A stretch of DNA of 64,000 nucleotides from Bacteroides ihuae (lineage in GTDB: Bacteria; Bacteroidota; Bacteroidia; Bacteroidales; Bacteroidaceae), in assembly GCF_900104585.1 (NCBI RefSeq), contig NZ_FNVX01000005.1, positions 868,001 to 932,000 on the forward strand, read 5' to 3'. The notes beneath the pieces are model-generated. The model was not told the DNA's origin and searched no databases. It worked only from the letters and a program-made list of their open reading frames with translations. Position 1 is the first letter of the stretch. The number at the start of each line of letters is the position of its first letter. Shown here in pieces: positions 37,433 through 48,097 of the stretch. Position numbers and translations under genes: made by a program.

Positions 37433-38002
37433 ATGAGTAAGATCTATACAAAAGGTGGCGACAAAGGTCGCACAGGCATTCATGGAGGACAACGAGTAGA
37501 GAAAGATGATATTCGTATTGAAGCCAACGGCTGCATCGATGAACTGAATACCGTTATAGGCATTGTGCGTTCGTTACTGCCCCAAGAACATAACTATCAG
37601 GAAACGCTGCACGTCATTCAACGGGAATTGATGGTAGTGATGAGTCATGTAGCGACTCCTGCCGTCATTCGTCACGAGAACCCCAATGCATTGCAGCAGG
37701 ATATATCTATTTTTTGTGAATCGGAGATAGACAGACTCACTGAGCTGCTTCAAGAGAATGAATATTTTGTATTACCCGGTGGTACCCCTGCATGTGCCCA
37801 ATTACAGTTTGCCCGAACCGTAACCCGCCGTGCCGAACGCAGACTCTGGACGCTTCACCGAGAAGATCCTTTACCTGAAGAGATTCTTCGCTTTATGAAC
37901 CGTCTTTCAGATCTATTCTTCGTTATGGCTCGTTACGAGTTGCAGCAACAAGGTTGGCCCGAAGAACGTTGGCAAACATTTGCCTACAAGAGAAAAAAAT
38001 GA
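37433..38002 (+). CDS. Corrinoid adenosyltransferase, PduO type
   Basis: The 189-residue protein has the PduO/MMAB pattern: the N-terminal ATP loop KIYTKGGDKGRTGIHGGQRV, then EANGCIDELNTVIG near residue 30, and RTVTRRAERRLWTL near 130, whose Arg residues bind ATP. It transfers the adenosyl group to cob(I)alamin or cobinamide, giving the coenzyme form. Together with cobI and the BtuFCD-like importer in this window, it indicates active corrinoid use. It ends the hemG unit; a terminator follows 90 bases downstream. Confidence 0.92.
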   Translation: MSKIYTKGGDKGRTGIHGGQRVEKDDIRIEANGCIDELNTVIGIVRSLLPQEHNYQETLHVIQRELMVVMSHVATPAVIRHENPNALQQDISIFCESEIDRLTELLQENEYFVLPGGTPACAQLQFARTVTRRAERRLWTLHREDPLPEEILRFMNRLSDLFFVMARYELQQQGWPEERWQTFAYKRKK

Positions 38003-38091
38003 CCAATTTATCCATAACTATTATTAGGTAATTTTTGTATAGTATAAAGTCTTTTATTTTCAATGTTAATAGCGAAAGATAAAAAGGTATT

Positions 38092-38125
38092 CCCAATAGA
38101 TATAAATGTCTGTTGGGCTTTTTTT
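38092..38125 (+). terminator. Terminator after hemG-adenosyltransferase
   Basis: CCCAATAGA (38092-38100) pairs with TCTGTTGGG (38109-38117), nine pairs including one T-G, loop of 8, followed by CTTTTTTT. Confidence 0.8.
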
Positions 38126-38197
38126 ATTATGCTATTAAAAGCCTGTTATTAGCTGTAAATCAATGGGTTATCTAAATTTTGAAGAACATCAAAAAAG

Positions 38198-38257
38198 TCA
38201 TTAAGTTTCAAAAGGTTCAAGGTTCACCTTTGGGTTTTACTCCCCCCTCCTTTCTTC
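38198..38257 (+). repeat. Left arm of a long inverted repeat
   Basis: The central 27 bases (38212-38238, starting AAGGTTCAAGGTTCACC) recur exactly in reverse at 38909-38935. Flanks on both sides also match imperfectly over about 60 bases, including the C-rich end ACTCCCCCCTCCTTT. Inside the arm the heptamer GGTTCAA is nearly tandem. Confidence 0.85.
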
Positions 38258-38890
38258 GCGGGAAAGCTGTAAAATGTTATAAAAATTAAATTTATTATGA
38301 TTATTTTAATTTACATATTTAGGCTGTGGGTACTCATTTAGTTCATTACTGAAGTTAACTAAGGAAAGGTAGCATACTCATTTGATTGATAAATCGAATA
38401 TCACTAATGCTAGTTAAGCAGAATTCTATGAGTGAAAAGGACAAAATCAAGTTGGCTTTTTTGTTCTTTTTTAAATCTGATAGAAGTTTTTTTTCTCCGA
38501 ATTCAGGTTAATAGAAGTTCCGGATGGAACATGGTAGTGTATAATTAAAAGGCCTAAGTATTTTGGAAAAACATTGAGGTCCTTCAAAATAACGCCTAGG
38601 TCTTTTACGTTCATTTATAATGCTCTTACCAGAATGCTTATCAAAAAATAAATAATATAGCTCAAGTAGACTACTGGACTGTCTGAAATCGTTTTTATAA
38701 TGGATCTATATATTGAAAATAGTTTATTAGAATAGTCTATATATCTATATTGTATGCAATAAATTTTACTTTTATACAACTCGCCACTTTAGGGTTCATT
38801 TTAATTTCAGATTGACTAGATTGAAATATTAACGAGGCGATAATACAATGATAATTTATTGATAGTCAAGTAGTTAAATAATAAATATAA

Positions 38891-38950
38891 AAAAAGGGAG
38901 GGGGGTACAAAACCCAAAGGTGAACCTTGAACCTTCTGAACTCTAAATGA
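38891..38950 (-). repeat. Right arm of a long inverted repeat
   Basis: Reverse copy of the arm at 38198-38257, about 650 bases away. It begins with a run of G (GGGAGGGGGG) that mirrors the C-run in the left arm. There are no target-site duplications that I can see at the outer ends. Confidence 0.85.
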
Positions 38951-39001
38951 TTTTTGAAAAGAGCTATAAATAGGGCTATTTGTAATTATTGAGCACTTAA
39001 A

Positions 39002-39029
39002 TTATTATTAATAAAAATATTAATAATAA
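39002..39029. repeat. AT-only palindrome
   Basis: TTATTATTAATA, AAAA, TATTAATAATAA: twelve perfect pairs, all A-T. It lies 3' of the glutamine amidotransferase gene and may help melt or terminate there. Confidence 0.6.
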
Positions 39030-39115
39030 ACAACTTTCGTATCAGTCTTAGAAAGTTAATATGCGATTGTTAACAAACAATCTTAAATCAGTTTTTTAGC
39101 ATTCGTCTCAATAGC

Positions 39116-39817
39116 CTAGTTGTGGGGCAGCTTGAGCATCCACCGAGCTACTTCTAAGCCCTGTGGTGTGTATTTCAGTAAACTTTCCTTTGCTTGCTGT
39201 ACAACCTCTGGCGACGCTCCAGTTTTACTCTCTAAAACGTATTGAGCGTATTTTATGCTATATTCAGGATGTCCCTGGAAAGAAAGGATATGATCGCCTA
39301 TTAAAAAGGCCTCATTCTCACAAAAGTCACTTGTAGCTACAAGTTCTGCTTCCGCAGGCAATAACACGACTTGATCATTGTGATTATAGTGAAGAGAAAC
39401 CTCTTTATTCGGAAAGTACTCAAATCCCTTAGGATGCACCACTTTAGAGACCCTTATCCCCGTGCCCCATCCTTTAGAAGATGCTTCAACCTTACCACCT
39501 AAGGCTTGTGCGATGGCTTGATGCCCAAAGCATACACCCGCCATCGGAGCCTTGGCAGCATGCGCTTGGCGAATGAATTCCAGCAGTCTTTTTATCCATT
39601 GATGGTCTTCATAGGCTCCTGCCCGGCTTCCGGTAATGACACAAAGCTCATTTGGTCTAAATTCTTCGGGAAACTCACCTTTCTGAACGTCGTATAGTTG
39701 GTATGTGACATGCGTGTCTAGTTCATTAAACAAATCGTAAAATAGTGTGGGGAAATGAGGCATGAAACCAGGCAAGATATCTTTGAACCAATCACATACA
39801 AGAATATTTATTTTCAT
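39116..39817 (-). CDS. Class I glutamine amidotransferase-like protein
   Basis: The 233-residue protein is a free-standing class I amidotransferase domain. The nucleophile elbow reads GVCFGHQ (Cys96) and the His-Glu pair reads GHPEYS (His183, Glu185), so the triad is complete. It resembles the GuaA-like group found as single proteins, which hydrolyse gamma-glutamyl bonds of glutamine or other compounds. No synthase partner is next to it. The gap of 135 bases to the S9 peptidase gene holds no clear hairpin. Confidence 0.85.
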   Translation of the reverse strand: MKINILVCDWFKDILPGFMPHFPTLFYDLFNELDTHVTYQLYDVQKGEFPEEFRPNELCVITGSRAGAYEDHQWIKRLLEFIRQAHAAKAPMAGVCFGHQAIAQALGGKVEASSKGWGTGIRVSKVVHPKGFEYFPNKEVSLHYNHNDQVVLLPAEAELVATSDFCENEAFLIGDHILSFQGHPEYSIKYAQYVLESKTGASPEVVQQAKESLLKYTPQGLEVARWMLKLPHN

Positions 39818-39952
39818 GATCTTTCATTATTTAAAATTTTTAGCTGAATACAAATAAAGATATTTAATTGGAATTACACTTCATTTTGATCAAAAAAAGA
39901 AAGAGAGAAATAATCCATTTGACTATTTCTCTCTTTATCCATTATTGAAAAT

Positions 39953-42040
39953 TTATTTTTTCAACCATTTGTCTAACCACTCGAAGAAAGTGCGTTGCCA
40001 CAATATGCCGTTTTGTGGTTTCAGTACCCAATGGTTTTCATCCGGATAAATAAGTAACTCGGCAGGTATGCCTCGCAAGATGGCAGCATTGAAGGCAGAC
40101 ATACCTTGTGAAGCGAGTATCCGATAATCTTTCTCACCATGAATGCAGAGAATAGGAGTATCCCACTTGTCAACAAACTTATGAGGAGAATCGGCAAACG
40201 TACGTTGTGCAGTCGCATTGCTTTTATCCCAATAAGCACCGCCCATATCCCAATTAGCAAACCACATCTCTTCCGTTTCAAGGTATTGCATTTCCATATT
40301 GAAAATGCCATCGTGAGCAATGAAAGCTTTGAAGCGCTTATCGTGATGGCCGGCTAACCAATATACGGAGTATCCACCAAAACTGGCACCTACACAACCT
40401 AAGTTATCTTTATCAACGAAAGGCTCTTTACTCATCTCATCTATGGCAGTCAGATAATCCTTCATACATTGTCCGCTATAGTCACCACTGATTTCTTCGT
40501 TCCACTCTTTACCAAATCCGGGAAGTCCGCGACGATTGGGAGCCACAATAATATAATCGTGTGCAGCCATCATCTGGAAGTTCCAACGGTATGACCAGAA
40601 TTGGCTAACAGGACTTTGAGGGCCACCTTCACAATAGAGTAGGGTAGGATATTTCTTGTTTGGATCGAACTGAGGAGGATAGATAACCCAAGTAAGCATC
40701 TTTTTGCCGTCGGTGGTCGTCATCCATCGTTCTTCTACTTTACCCATTTCCACCTGATCATAGATAGACTTGTTTTCAAAGGTCAATTGCGTGGCTTTAC
40801 CTTTCAGATCAACGCTGTATATTTCATCAGCTATGCTCATCGAGTGTCTTTTAGCAATGAGATTCTTACCACAGAGAGCAATAGAAGCATAATCGTGCAC
40901 ACCATCAGTTAACGCTTTTACAGAGTTGTCCTTCAGGTTAAGCGAATAAATCTGGGAGGTAGCATGCCACACTCCGGTGAAATAGATCTTTTTAGCGTCG
41001 TTGCTCCAGCAAAATCCATCTACATTAGAATCAAAAGCTTTGCTGACAAAGTGTTTTTCACTCGTCTCCAAATTCATCACTACAAGGCGATTTTGATCTG
41101 ACTCATATCCATCGTGTTCCATGCTAAGCCAAGCGATGTTTTTCCCATCAGGTGAATATTGCGGGTTCATATCATATCCCATCATTCCCTCGCTGATGTT
41201 CTTTGTCTGCTTTGTTTTTAGATCATATACGTAGATGTCTGAATTTGTGGACAGTGCATACTCTTTCCCGGTTTTCTTGCGACAAGTGTATGCCACTTTA
41301 TCAGACGTATTATTCCAAGCCAGCTGTTCAATACCACCAAATGGTTTCATCGGGCTTTCATAAGGCTCTCCTTCAAGCACGTCCGTGATGCCTTGCAGAG
41401 ATGAGCCATCAAAGTCGGCCACAAAAGGGTGCGGGGCAGTTGTTACCCATTCATCCCAATGTTTATACATCAAGTCGGTCACGATAATCCCAGTAGCTTT
41501 AGGCAGATCCGGGTATTTATCAGCAGTACTTTTAATGGTTTTAACCTGTGCAATGAATAATACCTTTTTTTCGTCAGGAGAAAAAGAGAACCCCTCAATA
41601 TCTCCGTCATAGTTTGATAACTGCTTACGGTCGCTTCCGTCAGCATTGATCTCCCACAACTGGCTACTGCCGCTTTCAGTACTTAAGAAAGCAATCTTGC
41701 TACCCCCTTTAATCCATGCAGCTTCATTTTCAGAAACCTTGGTTGCAGTGATTTGCTTATTTCCACTCCCGTCGGCATTCATCACAAATACTTCGCGGTT
41801 ACTCTTGTTCTCAGCTACACTGTAATAGCCCACAGTATAAACTATTTTATTCCCATTGGGCGAAATAGAAACTCCGCCTATGCGGCCCATGGCCCAAAGA
41901 GCCTCAGGCGTCATTCGCTTTCCTTCAATCTTGATATCCGATTTTCCGATAAGCGCTTGCTCTGTTTGTGCGGCCGCATTGGTTGAACAAACAGACAACG
42001 TCATTGCTGCCGACATCATCATTACGTTTACAGATTTCAT
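39953..42040 (-). CDS. Secreted S9-family prolyl oligopeptidase-like peptidase
   Basis: The 695-residue protein has a signal peptide ending CSTNAAAQ. Residues about 45-400 form a beta-propeller with WD40-like repeats (ISPNGNKIVYTVG, FSFSPDEKKVLFIAQ, YSPDGKNIAWLSM). The C-terminal alpha/beta-hydrolase domain has the triad Ser553 (GASFGGYS), Asp638 (HGEKDYRI) and His670 (ENHWV). It is closest to the acylaminoacyl/dipeptidyl-peptidase branch and would trim short peptides in the periplasm. A TATCTTTG element lies 42 bases before the start. Confidence 0.9.
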   Translation of the reverse strand: MKSVNVMMMSAAMTLSVCSTNAAAQTEQALIGKSDIKIEGKRMTPEALWAMGRIGGVSISPNGNKIVYTVGYYSVAENKSNREVFVMNADGSGNKQITATKVSENEAAWIKGGSKIAFLSTESGSSQLWEINADGSDRKQLSNYDGDIEGFSFSPDEKKVLFIAQVKTIKSTADKYPDLPKATGIIVTDLMYKHWDEWVTTAPHPFVADFDGSSLQGITDVLEGEPYESPMKPFGGIEQLAWNNTSDKVAYTCRKKTGKEYALSTNSDIYVYDLKTKQTKNISEGMMGYDMNPQYSPDGKNIAWLSMEHDGYESDQNRLVVMNLETSEKHFVSKAFDSNVDGFCWSNDAKKIYFTGVWHATSQIYSLNLKDNSVKALTDGVHDYASIALCGKNLIAKRHSMSIADEIYSVDLKGKATQLTFENKSIYDQVEMGKVEERWMTTTDGKKMLTWVIYPPQFDPNKKYPTLLYCEGGPQSPVSQFWSYRWNFQMMAAHDYIIVAPNRRGLPGFGKEWNEEISGDYSGQCMKDYLTAIDEMSKEPFVDKDNLGCVGASFGGYSVYWLAGHHDKRFKAFIAHDGIFNMEMQYLETEEMWFANWDMGGAYWDKSNATAQRTFADSPHKFVDKWDTPILCIHGEKDYRILASQGMSAFNAAILRGIPAELLIYPDENHWVLKPQNGILWQRTFFEWLDKWLKK

Positions 42041-42081
42041 ACTAAATTATTTTATCGTTGAAATATTCTTTTGTAGTGCAG

Positions 42082-42089
42082 CAAAGATA
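42082..42089 (-). promoter_or_regulatory. Promoter -7 element of the S9 peptidase gene
   Basis: The minus strand reads TATCTTTG, an exact match, between the pyrG-yidC terminator and the peptidase start. Confidence 0.5.
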
Positions 42090-42106
42090 CAATTTATTTT
42101 GTGGGA

Positions 42107-42152
42107 TAAAAAAACTCCGCCCGATGAAAATAACGACTTCATCGGGCGGAGT
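42107..42152 (-). terminator. Terminator of the pyrG-yidC operon
   Basis: ACTCCGCCCGATGAA (42114-42128) pairs perfectly with TTCATCGGGCGGAGT (42138-42152), 15 pairs, loop of 9. Seven A residues on the left (42107-42113) give the T-run of the leftward transcript. Confidence 0.9.
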
Positions 42153-42225
42153 AAATAGATATAAACCGTATAAACTTTACACCTCTAAGAGAACAGACTG
42201 CTTTCCATAGTGTTTTTGCGGCCTT

Positions 42226-44055
42226 TTATTTTTTATCTTTTAAGCGTTGCTGTTCTTTCTGCATATTCTCCAAGCGAGCAGCAAATCCTGTTTTCTTTTT
42301 AGGCTTTGATTTTTTCACTTCAAGCTGAGCCAATAGTTTATCTTCATTTGTTACTCTGCGTAGAACAATCATGGTGATCACACTAATCAAAGTAGAGATG
42401 AAATAATAGTAATTCAAACCGGCAGGATAATCGTTTAGAACGAATAAGAACATAAGCGGCATCAGATACATCATCCACTTCATGGCTGGCATTTGTTGTT
42501 GTCCGGTATCTTGCTGAGACATCGTGAATTTAGTATTCAATATGTTCGTTGCTGTCATCAATAGACAGAACAGACTTAAGTGATTTCCCATGAATGGAAC
42601 ATGGAATGGGAATGTCACGATAGCATCGTATGTTGAAAGGTCATCAGCCCACAAGAAGCTTTGTTGACGCAACTCAATAGCACTCGGCACAAACATGAAC
42701 AAAGCCATCAGGATAGGGAATTGTAGCAACATTGGTAAACAACCACCCATGGGACTTACTCCATATTGGCTATAGAGTGACATCACCTCCTGTTGTTTCT
42801 TCATTGCATCTTCCTGTTTTGGATATTTCTGATTGATAACATCTATCTGAGGTTTCAGTACACGCATCTTAGCAGATGAAATGTAAGTTTTCCAAGTAGC
42901 AGGAAACACCACGATCTTAACAATAATTGTCATTAGTAAAAGAACAATCCCCATACTCAATCCCCAACTAGAGAGCCAGTCAAAGATATTAATGGTGAAC
43001 CATTTATTGATAGATCGTACAACAGGCCATCCCAGATAGACCAAATTATCAAGTTCCCATTTATCGCTGCGTCCTTTATCGTATGACTTTAAAGTTTTAT
43101 AGTGATTAGGACCAAAATAAAAATGTAATTGAGTTGGTTCAGCGCCTTTTGGGTCAAAGAAAGTAGTCATTTGCGCTGAATAGTTTTTCAAATAACCAGT
43201 GCCCTCTTTTTCTGTTTTTGTCGTTAGTACATTCTTATTAAAGTCTTTATCGGCAATAATGACAGAAGAGAAAAATTGGTTTTTATAAGCAATCCAGTCA
43301 AGACTTTCAGTGATGGTTTTTTCCTCATCCTTTGCAGCAGATAGGTTGTCGGAACTATTACCTGCATATTTATATGTCAGATCGGATAAACGATTTTCAT
43401 ACGTAAACCCGCGTTCCAGTTGACGAGCACGTTGAGACCATTCCATATCCACGTAGTGAGTAGTAGACGATAGTCTATTGTCCATTCCTACAGCTTTGAT
43501 AGAGCAGTCCATCATATAGTTATCTGCATGCAATACATACGTAAAGTCTATATAACTAGCGCTATCAGCAGCCAATCGCATGGTGACGCTACTATCTGTA
43601 CGATTTACAGCTTCAAAGAAATAATTTTTCGTCTGGATGGCCCCTTCTTTATTATAAAAAGAGAAGTTCATCTTTGCATCATCATCGGCAAAGAGAATCA
43701 AAGGCTTCTTATCCTGTCCATTATACTCTTTTAGTAGAGCCGAATTTACGTATCCACCTTTATTAGTGACAGTCACTTTGAGTAGATTATTTTCGATAGT
43801 GGTCAGCTCTTCTTTTCCATTACTTGAAGTATGAAACATAGAAGTTGAGTCAAGCACCACATCTTCTTTTTTTTCATTGGCCAAAGCAGCTGTCGTTTTT
43901 GCTTTAATTGATTCTTCGTGTTGTTGAACAATAGCAATAGAGTCATTGTATCGCTTCAATGCGGCTTCTTCTTCTGAACTAGGTCGGCTCAGATAGCTGA
44001 AGCCAACCAGCAAAATACCTATTAAAACCAGACCTGTTATGGTGTTTTTATCCAT
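42226..44055 (-). CDS. yidC: Membrane protein insertase YidC
   Basis: The 609-residue protein is of the Gram-negative type. A helix at residues 5-20 is followed by a large periplasmic domain (about 60-350) and then the five-helix insertase core: [20 protein letters not shown] near 380, the cytoplasmic hairpin [20 protein letters not shown], and [20 protein letters not shown] near 435. The basic C-terminus [11 protein letters not shown] binds ribosomes. It inserts and folds inner-membrane proteins. It follows pyrG by 29 bases, an order common in Bacteroides. Confidence 0.95.
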   Translation of the reverse strand: MDKNTITGLVLIGILLVGFSYLSRPSSEEEAALKRYNDSIAIVQQHEESIKAKTTAALANEKKEDVVLDSTSMFHTSSNGKEELTTIENNLLKVTVTNKGGYVNSALLKEYNGQDKKPLILFADDDAKMNFSFYNKEGAIQTKNYFFEAVNRTDSSVTMRLAADSASYIDFTYVLHADNYMMDCSIKAVGMDNRLSSTTHYVDMEWSQRARQLERGFTYENRLSDLTYKYAGNSSDNLSAAKDEEKTITESLDWIAYKNQFFSSVIIADKDFNKNVLTTKTEKEGTGYLKNYSAQMTTFFDPKGAEPTQLHFYFGPNHYKTLKSYDKGRSDKWELDNLVYLGWPVVRSINKWFTINIFDWLSSWGLSMGIVLLLMTIIVKIVVFPATWKTYISSAKMRVLKPQIDVINQKYPKQEDAMKKQQEVMSLYSQYGVSPMGGCLPMLLQFPILMALFMFVPSAIELRQQSFLWADDLSTYDAIVTFPFHVPFMGNHLSLFCLLMTATNILNTKFTMSQQDTGQQQMPAMKWMMYLMPLMFLFVLNDYPAGLNYYYFISTLISVITMIVLRRVTNEDKLLAQLEVKKSKPKKKTGFAARLENMQKEQQRLKDKK

Positions 44056-44084
44056 AAATAATTTATTATATATTATGTTATTTA

Positions 44085-45698
<1,614 letters not shown>

Positions 45699-45741
45699 TT
45701 AATTAGTTGTTTACTACTCGTAAGCTAAGACTTAAAAAGCG

Positions 45742-45749
45742 CAAAATTA
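45742..45749 (-). promoter_or_regulatory. Promoter -7 element of pyrG
   Basis: The minus strand reads TAATTTTG, an exact match, without a clear -33 partner. It shares the 170-base divergent gap with the DUF3078 promoter. Confidence 0.45.
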
Positions 45750-45839
45750 TAAAAAAAAGAGGAAGTACATGGCTTTAATTGAACAAATTATTAAAAAAAA
45801 GCAATTAATGCAAGATTCGCTATGGGACGATAGTTTTTT

Positions 45840-45870
45840 TTTGTTATCTAAAGATTTTGATGTATTTTTG
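45840..45870 (+). promoter_or_regulatory. Promoter of the DUF3078 gene
   Basis: TTTG (45840-45843), 19 bases, then TATTTTTG (45863-45870): both elements and the spacing are ideal. The expected start near 45877 lies after the in-frame TTG 45857, so translation must begin at ATG 45890. Confidence 0.65.
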
Positions 45871-45889
45871 TGAAAAACTTAGAATATAT

Positions 45890-47260
45890 ATGAAGAATAT
45901 TTATATTTCTTTACTCTTGTCATTAGTTCTTTCTTCATCAGTTGCGGCGCAGCATACTTCTAAAACTGCAAAGAACCGCACTACAAGAAGCTCTGATGCT
46001 GTGAGAAAAGATTCGGCTCATAGTTTATTATATCAATATTATTTCGGACAACTAGATTCATTGAATAATGATACGGTTCCGATGCGGTTTATTGAATCAG
46101 ATCCGGATTACTATCGATTGTTTGTTCCTATAGCTTATTATTATTCGCCTATTAGGCAAGTTTCAGAGATGAAGTGGACCTTTCAAATGCCCAAGACTTT
46201 GCCTGATATAGGTTCTGAACTTCTAACTTATAATACTTCTCTTTTTTCTAAAACAAAACGTACTAACCGCATGGTAGATGCTGTTTTGCTTAAATTATAT
46301 GTAACTCATCCTGAGCTTGTTACTACAACCGAGAGAAGCATTATGAGAAGAAAGGTATTCCGTGAAGATGTGAGGATAAAAATGTCTTCAGAAGCTAAAG
46401 TGATGAAGTTATTTAAGCCGGAAGGAGTAAAAGAGGATGTAGGAAAAGCTGAGATGTTTATTCGCAAACCTAATTGGTGGACTACGGGGGGGAGCGGATC
46501 CTTGCAGATGACTCAATATTACATCTCTGATAACTGGTATAAAGGCGGAGAAAGCACTAACTCTGTACTTGGAAATTTGAATTTGTATGCTAATTATAAT
46601 GATCGCGAAAAACTTCAATTAGAGAACTTATTGGAAGCTAAATTTGGATTTAATACGGCTTCTTCAGACACGATACATCAATATAGGATCAATACCGATG
46701 CTATACGTCTATATAGTAAATTAGGTATTCAAGCTGCCTCCAAATGGTACTATACTATTTCGGGAGAATTCAACACGCAGTTTGCTCGCAATTATAAAAC
46801 CAATAGCAATACAGTGGTTTCTGCATTCATGGCACCTGCTAACTTTATATTCAGTATTGGTATGGACTATAAATTGAAGACAAAGAAGGTTAATCTTTCA
46901 GTCTTCATTTCTCCGGCGACTTATAACCTGCGCTATGTAGGTAGTAGTGATGTTGATGAAACAAACTTTGGCTTGAAAGAAGGAAAGAGTGTATTGCATG
47001 ATGTTGGTTCTAAGTTGCAGACAACTCTTTCTTGGACTATAATGTCTTCGGTTGTACTTGATTCCAGGCTTTACTATTTTAGCAACTATAAAAAAGTAGA
47101 AGCCGAATGGGAAAATACATTCAATTTTGTGCTTAATCGCTATCTCTCTACAAAAATTTTCGTACATGCGCGTTTTGACGATGGTTCTAAGCCTAATAAA
47201 GGTTCCAGCTATTTTCAGCTTAAAGAACTGCTTAGTTTTGGCATAAACTATACTTGGTAA
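45890..47260 (+). CDS. DUF3078 outer membrane-associated protein
   Basis: The 456-residue protein begins MKNIYISLLLSLVLSSSVAAQ, a signal peptide. The C-terminal two thirds carry the DUF3078 pattern: GSGSLQMTQYYISDNWYKGG, then LENLLEAKFGFNTA, and many beta strands (YTISGEFNTQF, MDYKLKTKKVNLSVFISPAT) ending in FGINYTW with a terminal aromatic residue, which suggests an outer-membrane barrel. The family is confined to Bacteroidetes and has no proven function. The start was set at 45890 from the signal peptide and the promoter position. Confidence 0.85.
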   Translation: MKNIYISLLLSLVLSSSVAAQHTSKTAKNRTTRSSDAVRKDSAHSLLYQYYFGQLDSLNNDTVPMRFIESDPDYYRLFVPIAYYYSPIRQVSEMKWTFQMPKTLPDIGSELLTYNTSLFSKTKRTNRMVDAVLLKLYVTHPELVTTTERSIMRRKVFREDVRIKMSSEAKVMKLFKPEGVKEDVGKAEMFIRKPNWWTTGGSGSLQMTQYYISDNWYKGGESTNSVLGNLNLYANYNDREKLQLENLLEAKFGFNTASSDTIHQYRINTDAIRLYSKLGIQAASKWYYTISGEFNTQFARNYKTNSNTVVSAFMAPANFIFSIGMDYKLKTKKVNLSVFISPATYNLRYVGSSDVDETNFGLKEGKSVLHDVGSKLQTTLSWTIMSSVVLDSRLYYFSNYKKVEAEWENTFNFVLNRYLSTKIFVHARFDDGSKPNKGSSYFQLKELLSFGINYTW

Positions 47261-47302
47261 AATAACAGGAACCCTACCTGCTGCCTATTTAGAATAAACG
47301 AT

Positions 47303-47375
47303 CAAAGTGGTTTTAAACTTATATTCTTAACAAATAATGAAGAATAAATAGCTTAAAACCACTTTGGTTTTCTAT
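47303..47375 (+). terminator. Terminator after the DUF3078 gene
   Basis: CAAAGTGGTTTTAA (47303-47316) pairs perfectly with TTAAAACCACTTTG (47353-47366), followed by GTTTTCTATT. The 36-base loop contains a smaller stem (ATATTCTT against AAGAATAAAT). Confidence 0.7.
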
Positions 47376-47667
47376 TAAAAAAAATCAAAAATATAATTAA
47401 GGCTTTTTGTTCAACCGAACATCTTTTTGATTTTGCGGCTTTGATTGATGCTAAATGAATAACATTCGTTTCTTTATGATTTTCATAAGTCTTATTTCTA
47501 TTTCAAAATAGATAAATTATTTCAAATAATCTATCTTATTGTAATCCGTGAAACTTTATTTTAGAATAAAAAAAAGCATTTTATGCAATATAAAAAACAG
47601 CTGAACGCTTCGTAGTTTCCGAATTATGATTAAATTTGCCGCAATTTGTAATGTTGACTTTGCAAAA
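47376..47667. other. Leader region of the rnf operon
   Basis: No gene is seen here. The stretch is AT-rich and contains the rnf promoter candidate near its end. I see no recognisable riboswitch. A short dyad GTTCAACCGAAC lies near 47410. Confidence 0.5.
47609..47638 (+). promoter_or_regulatory. Promoter of the rseC-rnf operon
   Basis: TAAATTTG (47631-47638) is an exact -7 match; TTCG (47609-47612), 18 bases before, is a one-mismatch -33. Transcription would start near 47645, before ATG 47668 and after the longer in-frame ATG 47626. Confidence 0.5.
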
Positions 47668-48090
47668 ATGGTAGATACAATCAAACATCAAGGTATTGTG
47701 GAAAACATAATTGGCTCTCAGGTATTTGTGAGAATTGTCCAAACGACAGGCTGCACCGCGTGTAGTGCTAAAGGTTATTGTTCTTCTTCTGAGAGTAAAG
47801 AGAAGGTTATTGAAGTTACTACTTCATCAGCAACTCTTTTTAAGTCTGGCGACAGGGTTACCATAATCGGTGAAACTTCGATGGGGATGATGGCCGTACT
47901 TTGGGCTTTTGTCATTCCGTTTATGTTATTAATCATTTCTTTATTTATTCTAATGTCTGTCACAAGTGGCAACGAATTATTCTCCTCCTCGCTTTCCCTT
48001 GCTTTTCTGATCCCTTATTATCTCTTTTTGTGGATGAATAAGGAAAAAATGAAAAAGATATTTTCATTTACTATAAAACCAATAAAATAA
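47668..48090 (+). CDS. rseC: RseC/MucC-family SoxR-reducing protein
   Basis: The 140-residue protein begins MVDTIKHQGIVENIIGSQVF, as RseC proteins do, and has the Cys cluster GCTACSAKGYC (Cys29, Cys32, Cys38), a probable metal or redox site. Two hydrophobic helices lie at residues about 75-97 and 103-120. The family works with Rnf complexes as a redox accessory (SoxR reduction in E. coli). Here it opens the rnf operon, 7 bases before rnfB. The in-frame ATG at 47626 was rejected because it lies upstream of the expected transcript. Confidence 0.85.
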   Translation: MVDTIKHQGIVENIIGSQVFVRIVQTTGCTACSAKGYCSSSESKEKVIEVTTSSATLFKSGDRVTIIGETSMGMMAVLWAFVIPFMLLIISLFILMSVTSGNELFSSSLSLAFLIPYYLFLWMNKEKMKKIFSFTIKPIK

Positions 48091-48097
48091 CTAATTT

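Larger units (their letters stand above)
38126..39115. other. Gene-free AT-rich stretch, about 1 kb
   Basis: No frame of useful length and no RNA gene that I recognise is found here. The stretch holds two long inverted repeats (38198-38257 and 38891-38950), an imperfect hairpin with T-tail at about 38547-38604 (AAAAGGCCTA against CGCCTAGGTCTTTT), the reversed 19-base copy of the 27.6-kb repeat (38861-38879), and an AT-only palindrome at 39002-39029. It is likely the remains of an excised or decayed element, or an uncharacterised intergenic repeat family. Confidence 0.7.

Noticed and set aside
38003..39115. Prophage or insertion sequence in the gene-free stretch
   Set aside because: No transposase or integrase fragment was found in any frame; only repeats remain.
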